Shown: positions 19,572 through 28,929 of the stretch, one piece after another
Layout of the letters: every line of letters begins with the position of its first letter
Numbering within the stretch: the stretch's first letter is position 1
Origin: Deminuibacter soli
Lineage (GTDB): Bacteria; Bacteroidota; Bacteroidia; Chitinophagales; Chitinophagaceae
Reading direction: 5' to 3'
DNA length: 64,000 nucleotides
NCBI RefSeq assembly: GCF_003412455.1
Contig: NZ_QTJU01000004.1
Span: forward strand, 417,710-481,709
Position numbers and translations under genes: made by a program
Notes under the pieces: generated by a model
What the model was told of the DNA's origin: nothing
The model's input: only the letters and a program-made list of their open reading frames with translations
Databases searched by the model: none

Positions 19572-19696
19572 GTGAATAGTGAATAGTGAATAAACTAAGC
19601 GAGTTTGATGGTGAGTGGTAAGTCAAAGTCGTTTAGGGTAGCTTTTTGGTGTTGTAGGATGGTTTAACGTTTAACGTTTGAAGTTTAAAGTTGGAT
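19572..19696. repeat. Two short heptamer arrays between the helicase and araC genes
   Basis: GTGAATA occurs three times in tandem at 19572-19592. A second array runs from 19662 to 19696 with unit GTTTAAC twice, then GTTTGAA, GTTTAAA and GTTGGAT, each exactly 7 bp. The second is preceded by GGATGG, so its complement contains TTAAACCATCC, a word shared with the arrays at 37471 and 55095. Confidence 0.8.
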
Positions 19697-19721
19697 TGGG
19701 TGGTGTACCAGCGTGTATTTT

Positions 19722-20528
19722 TTATGCCACGGTGGAGGCGTTGTAGCCGAACTGCTTTTTGAAGGCGAAGGAGAAGTGGGACAGGTCTTCGAAGCCTACT
19801 TCGAGGTATACGCTGGCGGGTTTGCGGCCTTTTTCCTTGATGAGGTAATGGGCTTCGCTGAGGCGGCGGTGTTGCAGCCAGCGGCTGGGTGAGGAATGGA
19901 AGACTTTCTCAAAATCACGCTTGAAAGCGGCCAGGCTGCGCCCGGTAAGCTGGGCAAAACGCGGGATGCTTACATTGAACATATAATTCTGCTGCATAAA
20001 GGCTTCCAGGTCTATTTTGCCGGGTTCCCTGAAGTCGAACAGCCAGTCGCATTTGTCGGGGCAGATTTTTTGCAGCAGCAGTATGGCTTCGGTTGTTTTG
20101 GTTTCGATGAGTTCGTTGTTAATGGCAGACTGCTCGTTAAAATAAGGCAGCAGTGACTGGAAAAAGCTGTTGATAAAGGCATTGTCGGGTATTACCAGCA
20201 GGGTGTTATCGTTATAAACAGCCTGCTGTGTTATTTGATGTTTTATGCTGAATGCACGCAGGGGCTCCTGCGTGAGGTAAATAGTGATGGACTTGAAATC
20301 GCCATCCAGGGCTGGCAGTTTGGTGGCTTTTGCCAGCTGGTTACGGCGTACCAGGTAGGTATCGCCTGTTTTCAGCACTTTTGTTTGGCCATCCAGGAAT
20401 AAATGCAGCTCCCCGGAAATAATCCTGCTGAATGCATGTTCGGCCACAAACTGCTCGGTTGAGTGCCATCGCTCGGTGTAACAATTGTACAACAGCCCGC
20501 TTCTTTCCTGTTCTTTCGCTCCCTGCAT
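19722..20528 (-). CDS. AraC family transcriptional regulator
   Basis: A 268-residue regulator with an N-terminal cupin-like sensing domain (FSRIISGELHLFLDG, KTGDTYLVRRNQ) and a C-terminal double helix-turn-helix (FAQLTGRSLAAFKRDFEKVF, then VYLEVGFEDLSHFSFAFKKQ). I chose the ATG at 20528 over the upstream TTG at 20549. It lies 83 bp beyond the glpF stop, on the same strand as the glycerol genes, and could regulate them or be read through from them; nothing in the sequence proves either. Confidence 0.9.
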   Translation of the reverse strand: MQGAKEQERSGLLYNCYTERWHSTEQFVAEHAFSRIISGELHLFLDGQTKVLKTGDTYLVRRNQLAKATKLPALDGDFKSITIYLTQEPLRAFSIKHQITQQAVYNDNTLLVIPDNAFINSFFQSLLPYFNEQSAINNELIETKTTEAILLLQKICPDKCDWLFDFREPGKIDLEAFMQQNYMFNVSIPRFAQLTGRSLAAFKRDFEKVFHSSPSRWLQHRRLSEAHYLIKEKGRKPASVYLEVGFEDLSHFSFAFKKQFGYNASTVA

Positions 20529-20611
20529 ACCTGGTAATTTTAGACACAAATATCGGTCATTCTACCGGGAAATGCTTTGTTGTATAGCTCAGTTTTACTT
20601 TGTTGAACGGC

Positions 20612-21343
20612 TCAGCGTAACAGGCAGAGATACAGTCCCGCAGCCATTACAGCACCGATAATGGGGCCGGCAATGGGTACCCAGGCGTAACCCCAGTCGC
20701 TATGGCTTTTGTTTTTTATGGGGAGGATGGCGTGCATCATACGTGGGCCAAAATCGCGTGCCGGGTTAATGGCGTAACCGGTAGTGCCGCCCAGGGCCAG
20801 GCCAATAACCCATACCAGCAGCGCAACGGGCAGGGCACCTACGGAGCCTAAACCCACAGCTGTTTTGGTAGAAGTGATTTCTGCGCCGGTGATATAAAAA
20901 ACAGTAAAGATGAGTACGAACGTGCCGATGATTTCACTAAGCAGGTTGCTGAAACCGTTGCGTATGGCAGGGGCAGTGCAGAACACGGCACGTATGGCAT
21001 CGCTATCGGTGGTGCGGTTAAAATGATCGCGGTACATGGCCCATACCAGGCAGGCGCCTGTCATAGCGCCCAGCATTTGTGCCACCATATACGGCAGCAC
21101 GGCCGGCCAGGCGAACTTACCTGCAATGGCGAGTGCGAGCGTAACAATGGGGTTAAGGTGTGCGCCGCTGTACGGTGCGGCAACAGTAACGCCTACAAAT
21201 ACGGCCAGGCCCCAGGCGGTGGTAATAACTATCCACCCGGCGTTATTGCCCTTGGTTTGTGCGAGTACTACGTTGGCAACAACGCCTTCGCCAAGTAGTA
21301 TTACCAGCATGGTGCCGAAGAATTCTGCTAAAAAAGGTGTCAT
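20612..21343 (-). CDS. glpF: Glycerol uptake facilitator (MIP/aquaglyceroporin)
   Basis: A 243-residue inner-membrane channel with six membrane segments that lets glycerol into the cell. The first pore motif is NPI (HLNPIVTL) instead of the usual NPA; the second is NPARDFGPR, whose aspartate is the mark of glycerol-conducting members. It ends the operon glpD-glpK-glpF, 17 bp after glpK, which confirms the substrate as glycerol. The NPI variation is tolerated in some family members, so function is likely kept. Confidence 0.93.
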   Translation of the reverse strand: MTPFLAEFFGTMLVILLGEGVVANVVLAQTKGNNAGWIVITTAWGLAVFVGVTVAAPYSGAHLNPIVTLALAIAGKFAWPAVLPYMVAQMLGAMTGACLVWAMYRDHFNRTTDSDAIRAVFCTAPAIRNGFSNLLSEIIGTFVLIFTVFYITGAEITSTKTAVGLGSVGALPVALLVWVIGLALGGTTGYAINPARDFGPRMMHAILPIKNKSHSDWGYAWVPIAGPIIGAVMAAGLYLCLLR

Positions 21344-21360
21344 GGTTGTAATGGGTTTGG

Positions 21361-22866
21361 TTAGGGATGTACTTCATTTTTGCTCCATGCCTGTGCGGTG
21401 TGGATGGCCCGTTCCCAGCCTGCGATACCTGCTTTTACAGCGTTGGTATTTGCTGCGGGTGTGAAGGTTTTGTCTGCCTTCCACAATTGCTGTATGCTGG
21501 CTATATCGGGCCAGAAGCCTACGGCCAGCCCGGCAAGATAAGCTGCGCCGAGTGCGGTGGTTTCAATGATGTTGGGGCGTATTACTTTACAGTTGAGTAA
21601 ATTGGCCTGGAACTGCATGAGCAGGTTGTTGGCAGTAGCGCCGCCATCTACCCTGAGTTCCTTTATCTCCATACCTGCATCGGCCTGCATGGCGAGCAGT
21701 ACATCACGGGTTTGGTAGGCGATAGATTCCAGTGCAGTGCGGGCGAGATGGGCAGCGGTGGTGCCACGTGTGAGGCCCACAATGGTACCACGTGCATCTG
21801 CATCCCAATACGGAGCACCCAGGCCGGCAAAGGCAGGTACAAAATATACGCCACCGGTATCGGGTACCTGCTGTGCGAGCGGTTCAATTTCTGCGGACGA
21901 TTTGATAATGCCCAGTCCGTCGCGCAGCCACTGTACTACGGCGCCTGCAATAAAAATGCTTCCTTCAAAAGCGTATTGTATCTGCCCGTTTATTTTCCAG
22001 GCAACGGTGGTGAGCAGGTTGTTTTTTGAAGCGATGAATTTGCTGCCGATGTTCATGAGCATGAAGCAGCCGGTACCATAGGTGTTTTTCACCATCGCAT
22101 TGTCGATACACATTTGTCCGAACAATGCAGCATTCTGATCACCTGCGATACCGGCGATGGGTATTTTGGTGGCGAAGATGGTGGTGGCGGTTTCGCCATA
22201 TATTTCGCTGGACTGTTTTACTTCGGGCAGCATGGAAGCGGGGATGTTCATGAGTTGCAGCAGTTCTTCATCCCATTGCTGTGTTTGTATGTTGAACAGC
22301 ATGGTTCTGCTGGCATTGGTAACATCGGTAACGTGTTTTCGGCCGCGGGTGAATTTCCATACAAGCCATGTATCTACTGTACCGAAGGCCAGTTGGCCGG
22401 CATCTGCTTTGGCCCTGGCCCCTGCTACGTTATCGAGTATCCAGCGGATCTTTGATGCAGAAAAATAAGCATCTATTACCAGGCCGGTTTTAGCTGCAAT
22501 GGTTGCGCTGTGGCCGTCTTTTTTCAGTTGCTCGCAGAAGGGGGCTGTGCGGCGGTCTTGCCATACAATGGCATTGTATATTGGCTCGCCTGATTCCCTG
22601 TCCCATACAATGGTGGTTTCGCGCTGGTTGGTGATGCCGATGGCTGCGATGTTGGTACCATTGGCGCCGATTTTAACGGTGGCCTCGGCTGCAACGCCTG
22701 CCTGGGATGACCATATTTCGTTCGGGTCATGTTCTACCCAGCCCGGTTGGGGAAACAGTTGTGTAAATTCTTTTTGTGCAACGGCTTTTATTTCGCCGTG
22801 TTTGTCAAATAAGATAGCGCGTGAGCTGGTGGTGCCCTGATCCAGTGCGAGTATGTATTTTTCCAT
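21361..22866 (-). CDS. glpK: Glycerol kinase
   Basis: This 501-residue cytoplasmic FGGY-family kinase converts glycerol and ATP to glycerol 3-phosphate. The N-terminus [17 protein letters not shown] carries the phosphate-binding loop, followed by [11 protein letters not shown] and [16 protein letters not shown]. The C-terminal ATP site includes [18 protein letters not shown]. Length and motifs are standard for GlpK. It lies 60 bp after glpD and 17 bp before glpF, so channel, kinase and dehydrogenase form one pathway from outside glycerol to dihydroxyacetone phosphate. Confidence 0.97.
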   Translation of the reverse strand: MEKYILALDQGTTSSRAILFDKHGEIKAVAQKEFTQLFPQPGWVEHDPNEIWSSQAGVAAEATVKIGANGTNIAAIGITNQRETTIVWDRESGEPIYNAIVWQDRRTAPFCEQLKKDGHSATIAAKTGLVIDAYFSASKIRWILDNVAGARAKADAGQLAFGTVDTWLVWKFTRGRKHVTDVTNASRTMLFNIQTQQWDEELLQLMNIPASMLPEVKQSSEIYGETATTIFATKIPIAGIAGDQNAALFGQMCIDNAMVKNTYGTGCFMLMNIGSKFIASKNNLLTTVAWKINGQIQYAFEGSIFIAGAVVQWLRDGLGIIKSSAEIEPLAQQVPDTGGVYFVPAFAGLGAPYWDADARGTIVGLTRGTTAAHLARTALESIAYQTRDVLLAMQADAGMEIKELRVDGGATANNLLMQFQANLLNCKVIRPNIIETTALGAAYLAGLAVGFWPDIASIQQLWKADKTFTPAANTNAVKAGIAGWERAIHTAQAWSKNEVHP

Positions 22867-22926
22867 ATGGCAATGTTTCTCGTGTGTAAACGCGGTTTGA
22901 ATATAGGCTGATTACACGGAATATTA

Positions 22927-24492
22927 TTATGCTGTCAGCAAATAATGTGTGGCTATGGCAATAAAGTCTGCTACCTGTTGCTGCTGCCAGTTGTTATCGG
23001 TATGCAGCTCTGCGGCCATGAGGGCAGCTACCTGCGGGGCCATTTCAATAGCTGCGCGCGCATCGAGGAAGAGGGCCCTGGTGCGGCGGGCGAGTACATC
23101 TTCTACGGTGCGCGCCATTTCGGTGCGCACGGCCCATATTACTTCGGCCTGCAGGTAGGGTAGGCGTGCATGTAATGGCTGCGACCATGCTGCATTCTCG
23201 GTATACAGTGCTTCTACGTTTTGCTGATCGGTGCCATATACAAACAGGTGATTGCTTCTATTGGTAACAGGCATGCTGCCGTGTATGCCCAGGCTTTTGG
23301 TGACACAGGGCCTGGCTTGCAGTGCGGCGGTTTGTACAGCTGTGTTCACAATGTCTTCTGCCATTTTGCGGTAGGTAGTCCATTTGCCGCCGGTAACGGT
23401 AACCAGTCCGGATGCGGCAACGAGTATTTTATGGCTGCGTGAAATCTCTTTTGTTTTAGCGCCTTCTTCCTGTGGTGCGGCAAGGGGGCGCAGGCCGGCA
23501 AACACGCTGCGTACATCACTCCTGGCGGGTGCTTTGGTAAGGTATTGTGCGGCAGTGCGTAAAATGAAGCTGATCTCTTCTTCGAGGGCAACGGGTTCCA
23601 GTGTATGTTCATCGAGCGGGGTATCGGTTGTACCTACTACCACTTTATCGTGCCAGGGCACTGCAAATAACACGCGGCCGTCTTCTGTTTTGGGAATCAT
23701 AATGGCATCCGGCCCGCCAAGAAACGACTTGTCCACTACCAGGTGTACACCCTGGCTGGGTTTTACCAGCGGCCTGCTGCCGGGTGCATCCATTTGCAGC
23801 AGTTCATCTACAAAAACGCCGGTAGCATTTACCACGCATTTGGCCTGTATGGTGTAGCTGTTGCCTGTTTCCATATCGGTTGCCACAACACCGCTAATGC
23901 GGTTCTGCTGTTTCTGCAGGGCGGTTACGCGCATGTAATTGATGAGCGTTGCACCCTGTTCAATGCTTGTTTGCGCGAGGTTAATGGCGAGGCGTGCATC
24001 GTCGAACTGGCCATCGTGGTATACCACACCACCCTGCAAACCTTTGGCTGTAATATTGGGCAGCCTGCGTAGTACTTCTTTCCTGCTGATATGTTGAGAG
24101 CGGCCCAGGCTAAGGCGGCCTGCGAGTATATCATACACCTTTAAGCCGATGGTATAAAACGGGCCATCCCACCAGGTGTAATTGGGTATAATGAAAGATT
24201 CATTCTTTGCGAGGTGTGCTGCGTTTTTTAGCAAGAGGCCGCGTTCGTACAGGGCTTCAATCACCAGTTTAATATTGCCCTGCGCCAGGTAGCGTACGCC
24301 GCCATGCACGAGTTTGGTGCTGCGGCTGGAGGTGCCTTTGGCAAAGTCGGCCTGTTCCAGCAGCAATGTCTGCAATCCGCGGGAAGCTGCGTCCAGTGCG
24401 GTTCCCAGGCCGGTAGCCCCGCCACCCACAATAACCATGTCCCATACTTTTTCGCTGTGCTGAATATGCTGTAGCTGTTGCTGCCTGTTCAT
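22927..24492 (-). CDS. glpD: Glycerol-3-phosphate dehydrogenase (FAD, quinone-linked)
   Basis: A 521-residue flavoprotein that oxidises glycerol 3-phosphate to dihydroxyacetone phosphate and sends electrons to the quinone pool at the inner membrane. The FAD site is VIVGGGATGLGTALDAASRG, followed by the family signature SSRSTKLVHGGVRYLAQ and, later, VTGGKWTTYRKMAEDIV. It is the first gene of the leftward glp operon. Length and motifs are those of aerobic GlpD. Confidence 0.96.
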   Translation of the reverse strand: MNRQQQLQHIQHSEKVWDMVIVGGGATGLGTALDAASRGLQTLLLEQADFAKGTSSRSTKLVHGGVRYLAQGNIKLVIEALYERGLLLKNAAHLAKNESFIIPNYTWWDGPFYTIGLKVYDILAGRLSLGRSQHISRKEVLRRLPNITAKGLQGGVVYHDGQFDDARLAINLAQTSIEQGATLINYMRVTALQKQQNRISGVVATDMETGNSYTIQAKCVVNATGVFVDELLQMDAPGSRPLVKPSQGVHLVVDKSFLGGPDAIMIPKTEDGRVLFAVPWHDKVVVGTTDTPLDEHTLEPVALEEEISFILRTAAQYLTKAPARSDVRSVFAGLRPLAAPQEEGAKTKEISRSHKILVAASGLVTVTGGKWTTYRKMAEDIVNTAVQTAALQARPCVTKSLGIHGSMPVTNRSNHLFVYGTDQQNVEALYTENAAWSQPLHARLPYLQAEVIWAVRTEMARTVEDVLARRTRALFLDARAAIEMAPQVAALMAAELHTDNNWQQQQVADFIAIATHYLLTA

Positions 24493-24603
24493 GATAATTG
24501 GATGTTTTACTGCCTGCCTGTATAAATCTATGTAAAAAATGTAAGCGCTGAGGCGAAACGGGTGATTTGTTTGATGGATCTGTATTGCTGGTATGGCTGA
24601 ATA

Positions 24604-25368
24604 TTAAGCGGGATGCCTGTCGAGCGCTATGATTTGCTGTTTATAGGCAGCAGGCAATAACAGGTTGCGGATGGTGCGGGAAATATGCAGCCTGTTACCG
24701 CATTTGTATACGGGCAATATTGCTTTAAGCCAGTGCAGCGTTGGTGCGGGCAGGTAACTGCGCACGGTATCACTTATTATGAGCTGCTGTGTTTGCAGCA
24801 ACAAGGCATAACGGAATGCACCGAGGTGTTTGCGGTATTGTTTAAACAGATCGGCTGTGTAGTTGCTGTATGCAAGGTTTTGTTGCTGTTGCATAGCATA
24901 TTGTGCCTGCCAGCCGGTATAATTGCCAGGCAAGCCCTGCAGCTGCATGTGTTCACCTACGGTCAGGAATACTTTTACTACTTCTTCTTTTTCGGCTATG
25001 GTAAGTTTGCGTTCCAGTAGTTCGTAGGCTGCAATGGAATAGTGTATCAGCATAAACAATACATCGCGGTAAGCCCAGTCGGGTATATTGCTGCCGCGTG
25101 CTGTTTCTACGCCTGTATGTATGGCGCGCATGCGTGTAATAGCTGCAATGGATTGTGCCGGTTCTGCAAAAATAATATGGTGGGCATACTGCACGGTGGA
25201 GAATAACCTGCCCAATGGATCGGCCGGCAGGCGACCGGTATAATAGAGCCAGTCCACTGCCTTGTTTAATGCAAACTCAGCAGCGGCACCACCGAATATC
25301 ACAAGTATCACATCTGCGCGGCCCCATATTTCCCTGACGATGGAGGATGGTTGTATAAAGTGTTGCAT
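24604..25368 (-). CDS. DUF2236 / MpaB-type oxygenase family protein
   Basis: A 254-residue protein of the DUF2236 family (MpaB/latex-clearing-protein-like), members of which bind haem and oxidise lipids or rubber. Family features visible are SSIVREIWGRADVILVIFGG at the start, the HHIIFA segment, IPDWAYRDVLFMLIHYSIAA and the middle WQAQYA region. The upstream TTG at 25431 was rejected in favour of the ATG at 25368. It lies 112 bp upstream of glpD on the same strand, without an obvious link to glycerol use. Confidence 0.75.
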   Translation of the reverse strand: MQHFIQPSSIVREIWGRADVILVIFGGAAAEFALNKAVDWLYYTGRLPADPLGRLFSTVQYAHHIIFAEPAQSIAAITRMRAIHTGVETARGSNIPDWAYRDVLFMLIHYSIAAYELLERKLTIAEKEEVVKVFLTVGEHMQLQGLPGNYTGWQAQYAMQQQQNLAYSNYTADLFKQYRKHLGAFRYALLLQTQQLIISDTVRSYLPAPTLHWLKAILPVYKCGNRLHISRTIRNLLLPAAYKQQIIALDRHPA

Positions 25369-25541
25369 GGTTAGAGGGATTGGTATTGTTTTAAATGGAA
25401 CGGCCTGTATTGAAAGCACTTTGTGATACAAAGTAAAGTCAAACCTGCTGAAAATTCAAAATTTTTGTTACTGCGGAAAGCATTGCTGACATAACGCTGT
25501 CACTACCCTGGTTTTACTTTGTAGCAACAAAACAAAACCAT

Positions 25542-26039
25542 ATGTCAAAGATTGAAACACTGCAGAAAGTACTTGAACAGGAAGCGATCACTACCCGCAA
25601 AATGCTGTCGCGCGTACCTGACGAGCAATTAGACTGGCAGCCGCATCCTAAAAGCATGACCCTGCGCCGCCTGGCAGCGCATGTTGCAGAATTGCCTGGC
25701 TGGGTAGGTATGGTGTTTAATACCAATGAACTCGATTTTCAGCAGAATAATTACGCACCCAGAACCATTAACGATAGCAAGGAGCTGATGCAGTATTTTG
25801 ATGAAAACCTGCAGGATGCAAGGGAGCAACTAAAGAAAGCAGAGGAAGACCAGCTGGATGAATTATGGACGTTGCGCAGCGGTGCACAGATTTACAGCAC
25901 AGAACCGAAAGAAGAGGTGCTGCGCATGACGTACAGCCAGATTATTCACCATCGTGCACAATTGGGCGTTTACCTGCGATTGCTGGATATTCCTATTCCC
26001 GGCAGCTATGGCCCCAGTGCAGATGAAACGGGACATTGA
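25542..26039 (+). CDS. DinB family protein
   Basis: A 165-residue four-helix-bundle protein of the DinB/YfiT superfamily, likely a metal-dependent thiol transferase or hydrolase of unknown substrate. Family signs are the N-terminal MLSRVPDEQLDWQPHPKS, LAAHVAELPGW with its histidine, and the later SQIIHHRAQLGVYLRLL with paired histidines. These three histidines are the usual metal ligands. The gene stands alone and is transcribed away from the DUF2236 gene. Confidence 0.9.
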   Translation: MSKIETLQKVLEQEAITTRKMLSRVPDEQLDWQPHPKSMTLRRLAAHVAELPGWVGMVFNTNELDFQQNNYAPRTINDSKELMQYFDENLQDAREQLKKAEEDQLDELWTLRSGAQIYSTEPKEEVLRMTYSQIIHHRAQLGVYLRLLDIPIPGSYGPSADETGH

Positions 26040-26040
26040 T

Positions 26041-26100
26041 GTTTTTGGATGGCCTGGTGGTTAAGGTGGTTGGATGGCTGATGGACAGTTAAGATGGCTG
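26041..26100. repeat. Degenerate TGG/TTAAG-rich short tandem array after dinB
   Basis: The complement reads as repeated CCATC and CCACC words at 7-8 bp spacing (for example CCATCAGCCATCC, AACCACC). It belongs with the short arrays at 37471 and 55095 but is more decayed. Confidence 0.5.
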
Positions 26101-26110
26101 CATTGTTATA

Positions 26111-26157
26111 AAAAATAAGGATATTAGCAAATAGACTTTGCCGGTATCCTTATTTTT
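26111..26157. terminator. Long AT-rich hairpin between dinB and the heparinase-like gene
   Basis: A perfect 13-bp inverted repeat (AAAAATAAGGATA at 26111-26123, TATCCTTATTTTT at 26145-26157) encloses a second stem GCAAA/TTTGC. The outer stem ends in A and T tracts, so it could stop transcription in either direction. Its closeness to the start at 26185 means it could instead be an operator or 5' leader structure. Confidence 0.6.
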
Positions 26158-26184
26158 ATACCTGCCATGTATAATTGCATCCAT

Positions 26185-28125
26185 ATGAGAAATACAACTG
26201 TACGATTCTGCGTTATTTTACTTTTCCTGTCCTTTACCGCAACGGCGCAACTCAGCAACCGCAATGTGTTGGGTAAATATACGTTGCCTGCTGTTCGTGC
26301 TGCGTTGTTGCCCTATGGCAGCTGGAAACCTTTCCCGCAAACGCCTGCAGCATGGAAGGAGGCCGTACCTGATACTGTTATCGCCGGTATGATTGCCAAT
26401 GGTGAAAAGGCTTTGAAGAAAGACTTTGTTTCTATTCCCGCAACGGTAACGCTGCAATTTGTGCGCGATGGCAACCGTACTGCCTACGAAGCTTTGTCAT
26501 TTGCCAAGCGCAACCAGCTGTTCGACCTGGTGCTGGCGGAATCAGCAGAAGGCAAGGGGCGTTTTACTGACCAGATTGTAAATGGTGTATGGAATATTTG
26601 TGAAGAAAGTTTCTGGGGTGTTACGGCGCACATCGGCATGCAGAATGCAGGGGCTGGTTTGCCCGATGTGCAGGACCCGGTAGTGGATTTGTTTGCAGCG
26701 GAAACTGCGGCTGTGCTGGCATGGACAGACTATTTCGTTGGCCCCCGACTGGATAGTGTGTCAAAACTGGTTCGCCAGCGTATTGCCTTTGAAATGAACA
26801 AACGTATACTGCAACCCATGGCTACTGCAAAGTATGGCTGGATGGGTGCTGGTAACCCGCAGGCCAAGCTTAATAACTGGGCACCGTGGATTATGTCGAA
26901 TTATGTGGTGGCTGCGTTGCTGTTTGAGAAAGAAGAAGATAAAAGGGCAGCAGCTGTGTACCGCGCCTTGCAGGTAACCAACCAGTACATGAACAGTCTG
27001 GGTGATGATGGTGGTTGTGACGAAGGGCCGGGCTACTGGTTTGCAGCCGGCGGTGCCGTATTTGATGAACTTGCGATTCTGAACGATGCAAGCAAAGGAG
27101 CGATCAATGTGTATGGTGATCCCTTTGTTGATAAAATGGCCTCCTACATTTATAAAACGCATATTGCCGGTAACTACTTCGTGAATGTGGCCGATGCGCA
27201 TCCGCGTATCAGTCCGGATGGTGCTATGCTTTACCGTTTTGGAAAAGCGCTTAACGATACGCAGCTCACTGGTTTCGGCAGTTGGATATATCATGATTTG
27301 CCCAATGGCGACAGCAGGGGAATAGAGCAGTTTCGCCGTACGCGCGATTTGTATAACCTGCTTGCCATAAAAACGATTGCAGCAGATCGCACACCTTATA
27401 CACCGGTAAACAATGCCTGGTTTCCGGATGTGCAGTTAATGATTGCACGGCTCAGCAATGGTTTGTTTTTGTCTGCCCATGCCGGTAACAACCATGAAAG
27501 TCATAATCACAACGATATCGGCGATTTTGCTGTGTATGCATCTGGCGACCCTGTGCTTATTGATGTGGGCTCGGGCACGTATACTTCCAAAACCTTTTCC
27601 AAACACCGTTACGATATCTGGTACAATACTTCTGCGTATCACAACCTGCCAACCATTAATGGTGTACAGCAGGGGGATGGTGCTTTTTCTGCAACAGCGG
27701 TGAGTTATAACAATGATAAAAACGGCACCAGCTTTCAGATGGAACTGCGCGAAGCCTACCCGGCCACGGCGGGCATCAGTTCATGGAAGCGGAACATTGT
27801 GACATCTCACAAAGGTGTTATCACCATCACTGACCGGTTTGCCGCAGCCGCTCCATTACAAAGCCTTACCCAGGGTTTTATTACGGTATGTGCAGCAGAT
27901 ATAAATCAGCCGGGTAAAATTGTTTTTACCACTGCTTCGCACAACCAGGTGGTACTGCAATATGACGCTGCTTTCTGGGCGGTTTCCAAAGAAAAAATGC
28001 CCCTGGATGCACCGGAGGATCAGGGCCTGAAAGTGAACTGGCGTCACCAGGATATTTACCGTATCCTGCTTACTGCCAAACGGCCCGGTAAAGCCGGTGT
28101 GCTGCAATACACCGTTACGCGGTAA
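26185..28125 (+). CDS. Secreted heparinase II/III-like polysaccharide lyase
   Basis: A 646-residue exported enzyme likely to cleave uronic-acid-containing polysaccharides by beta-elimination. The signal peptide ends at ATAQ. An alpha-helical toroid follows (with CEESFWGVTAHIG and a YGWMGAGNPQAKLNNW segment), then the heparinase II/III C-terminal beta domain with HESHNHNDIGDFAVYASGDP and YHNLPTING. The ATG at 26185 was chosen because it starts the signal peptide directly; an ATG at 26167 is in frame. There is no SusCD pair or other lyase beside it, so the substrate cannot be told from context. Confidence 0.88.
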   Translation: MRNTTVRFCVILLFLSFTATAQLSNRNVLGKYTLPAVRAALLPYGSWKPFPQTPAAWKEAVPDTVIAGMIANGEKALKKDFVSIPATVTLQFVRDGNRTAYEALSFAKRNQLFDLVLAESAEGKGRFTDQIVNGVWNICEESFWGVTAHIGMQNAGAGLPDVQDPVVDLFAAETAAVLAWTDYFVGPRLDSVSKLVRQRIAFEMNKRILQPMATAKYGWMGAGNPQAKLNNWAPWIMSNYVVAALLFEKEEDKRAAAVYRALQVTNQYMNSLGDDGGCDEGPGYWFAAGGAVFDELAILNDASKGAINVYGDPFVDKMASYIYKTHIAGNYFVNVADAHPRISPDGAMLYRFGKALNDTQLTGFGSWIYHDLPNGDSRGIEQFRRTRDLYNLLAIKTIAADRTPYTPVNNAWFPDVQLMIARLSNGLFLSAHAGNNHESHNHNDIGDFAVYASGDPVLIDVGSGTYTSKTFSKHRYDIWYNTSAYHNLPTINGVQQGDGAFSATAVSYNNDKNGTSFQMELREAYPATAGISSWKRNIVTSHKGVITITDRFAAAAPLQSLTQGFITVCAADINQPGKIVFTTASHNQVVLQYDAAFWAVSKEKMPLDAPEDQGLKVNWRHQDIYRILLTAKRPGKAGVLQYTVTR

Positions 28126-28270
28126 AATACGGGAACAAATTAGCTGAACCGTTGTTTAACACGTTATTATACAGTTGCCCGGGCAGCGCCGCAGGTATTT
28201 CCGGGTTCTGTATGATGTAACGGGTACAACCGTGCAGGCGCCTTTGCCGTACGTTTATAAACAATGTGTG

Positions 28271-28819
28271 ATGCGTAAACATTTCATCCTTTACCTTTTT
28301 TGGGGTGCAACCGCCCTTGTACAGTCATGCGCCAATCATAGCGGCGAAAAAACACAGCAAACAGACAGCCTGGCCGACGATTCCCTGAACCCGTCTTCTA
28401 CGCTGGGCACCCTTGCTGATTCCAATTCCGGTACAGCAGCAGATACTTCCTACACTGCGCAGATCAATGCGCCGGATAATTTCTTTGAAGATGGCAGTGA
28501 GCCTTCTGACTGGGATGACGCAGGTTTCAGTGATCCCCAAGGGTTTAAACATTTCCTGGTGCAGTTTAAAGGCTGGGTGCAGCACGACAAAATGGACAGC
28601 ATTATCAATCATACCCGCTTCCCGTTGCTGGTAGCCAAAAACAAGGACAGTTTCGTTAAAAAATACCCTCACCTGTTTGATGAACGCATGAAAAATGTAG
28701 TCGCACGCCAGCGCCTTGACCGTATTTTCCGCAACCAGCACGGCGCTATGTTTGGGCAGGGCGATATATGGTTTACGCAAGACAGCGGCAAATACCTGAT
28801 CATCGCTATTCATAAATAA
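28271..28819 (+). CDS. Hypothetical lipoprotein
   Basis: A 182-residue protein, not recognised. The ATG at 28271 gives a lipoprotein signal (ALVQSC); upstream in-frame sequence to 28175 has no signal character. A linker rich in Ser, Thr, Asp and Gly (about 25-65) is followed by a folded part with FKHFLVQFKGWVQHDKMDSI and RIFRNQHGAMFGQGDIWFT. This resembles small Bacteroidota lipoproteins with a nuclear-transport-factor-like fold, but I cannot name a family. Confidence 0.7.
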   Translation: MRKHFILYLFWGATALVQSCANHSGEKTQQTDSLADDSLNPSSTLGTLADSNSGTAADTSYTAQINAPDNFFEDGSEPSDWDDAGFSDPQGFKHFLVQFKGWVQHDKMDSIINHTRFPLLVAKNKDSFVKKYPHLFDERMKNVVARQRLDRIFRNQHGAMFGQGDIWFTQDSGKYLIIAIHK

Positions 28820-28929
28820 ATAATATCATATAAAAAGCTGCTTTCAGGGTAAAATGGCACTGACTTTGCCGGTAGTGTGAACTTCCCTGGCCCTTCTGAA
28901 GTCCTTTTCTATAAAAACCTACCAACAAT

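Noticed and set aside
26185..28125. Heparinase-like gene considered as part of a polysaccharide utilisation locus
   Set aside because: No SusCD pair or other degradative gene is adjacent; the neighbours are dinB and a lipoprotein.
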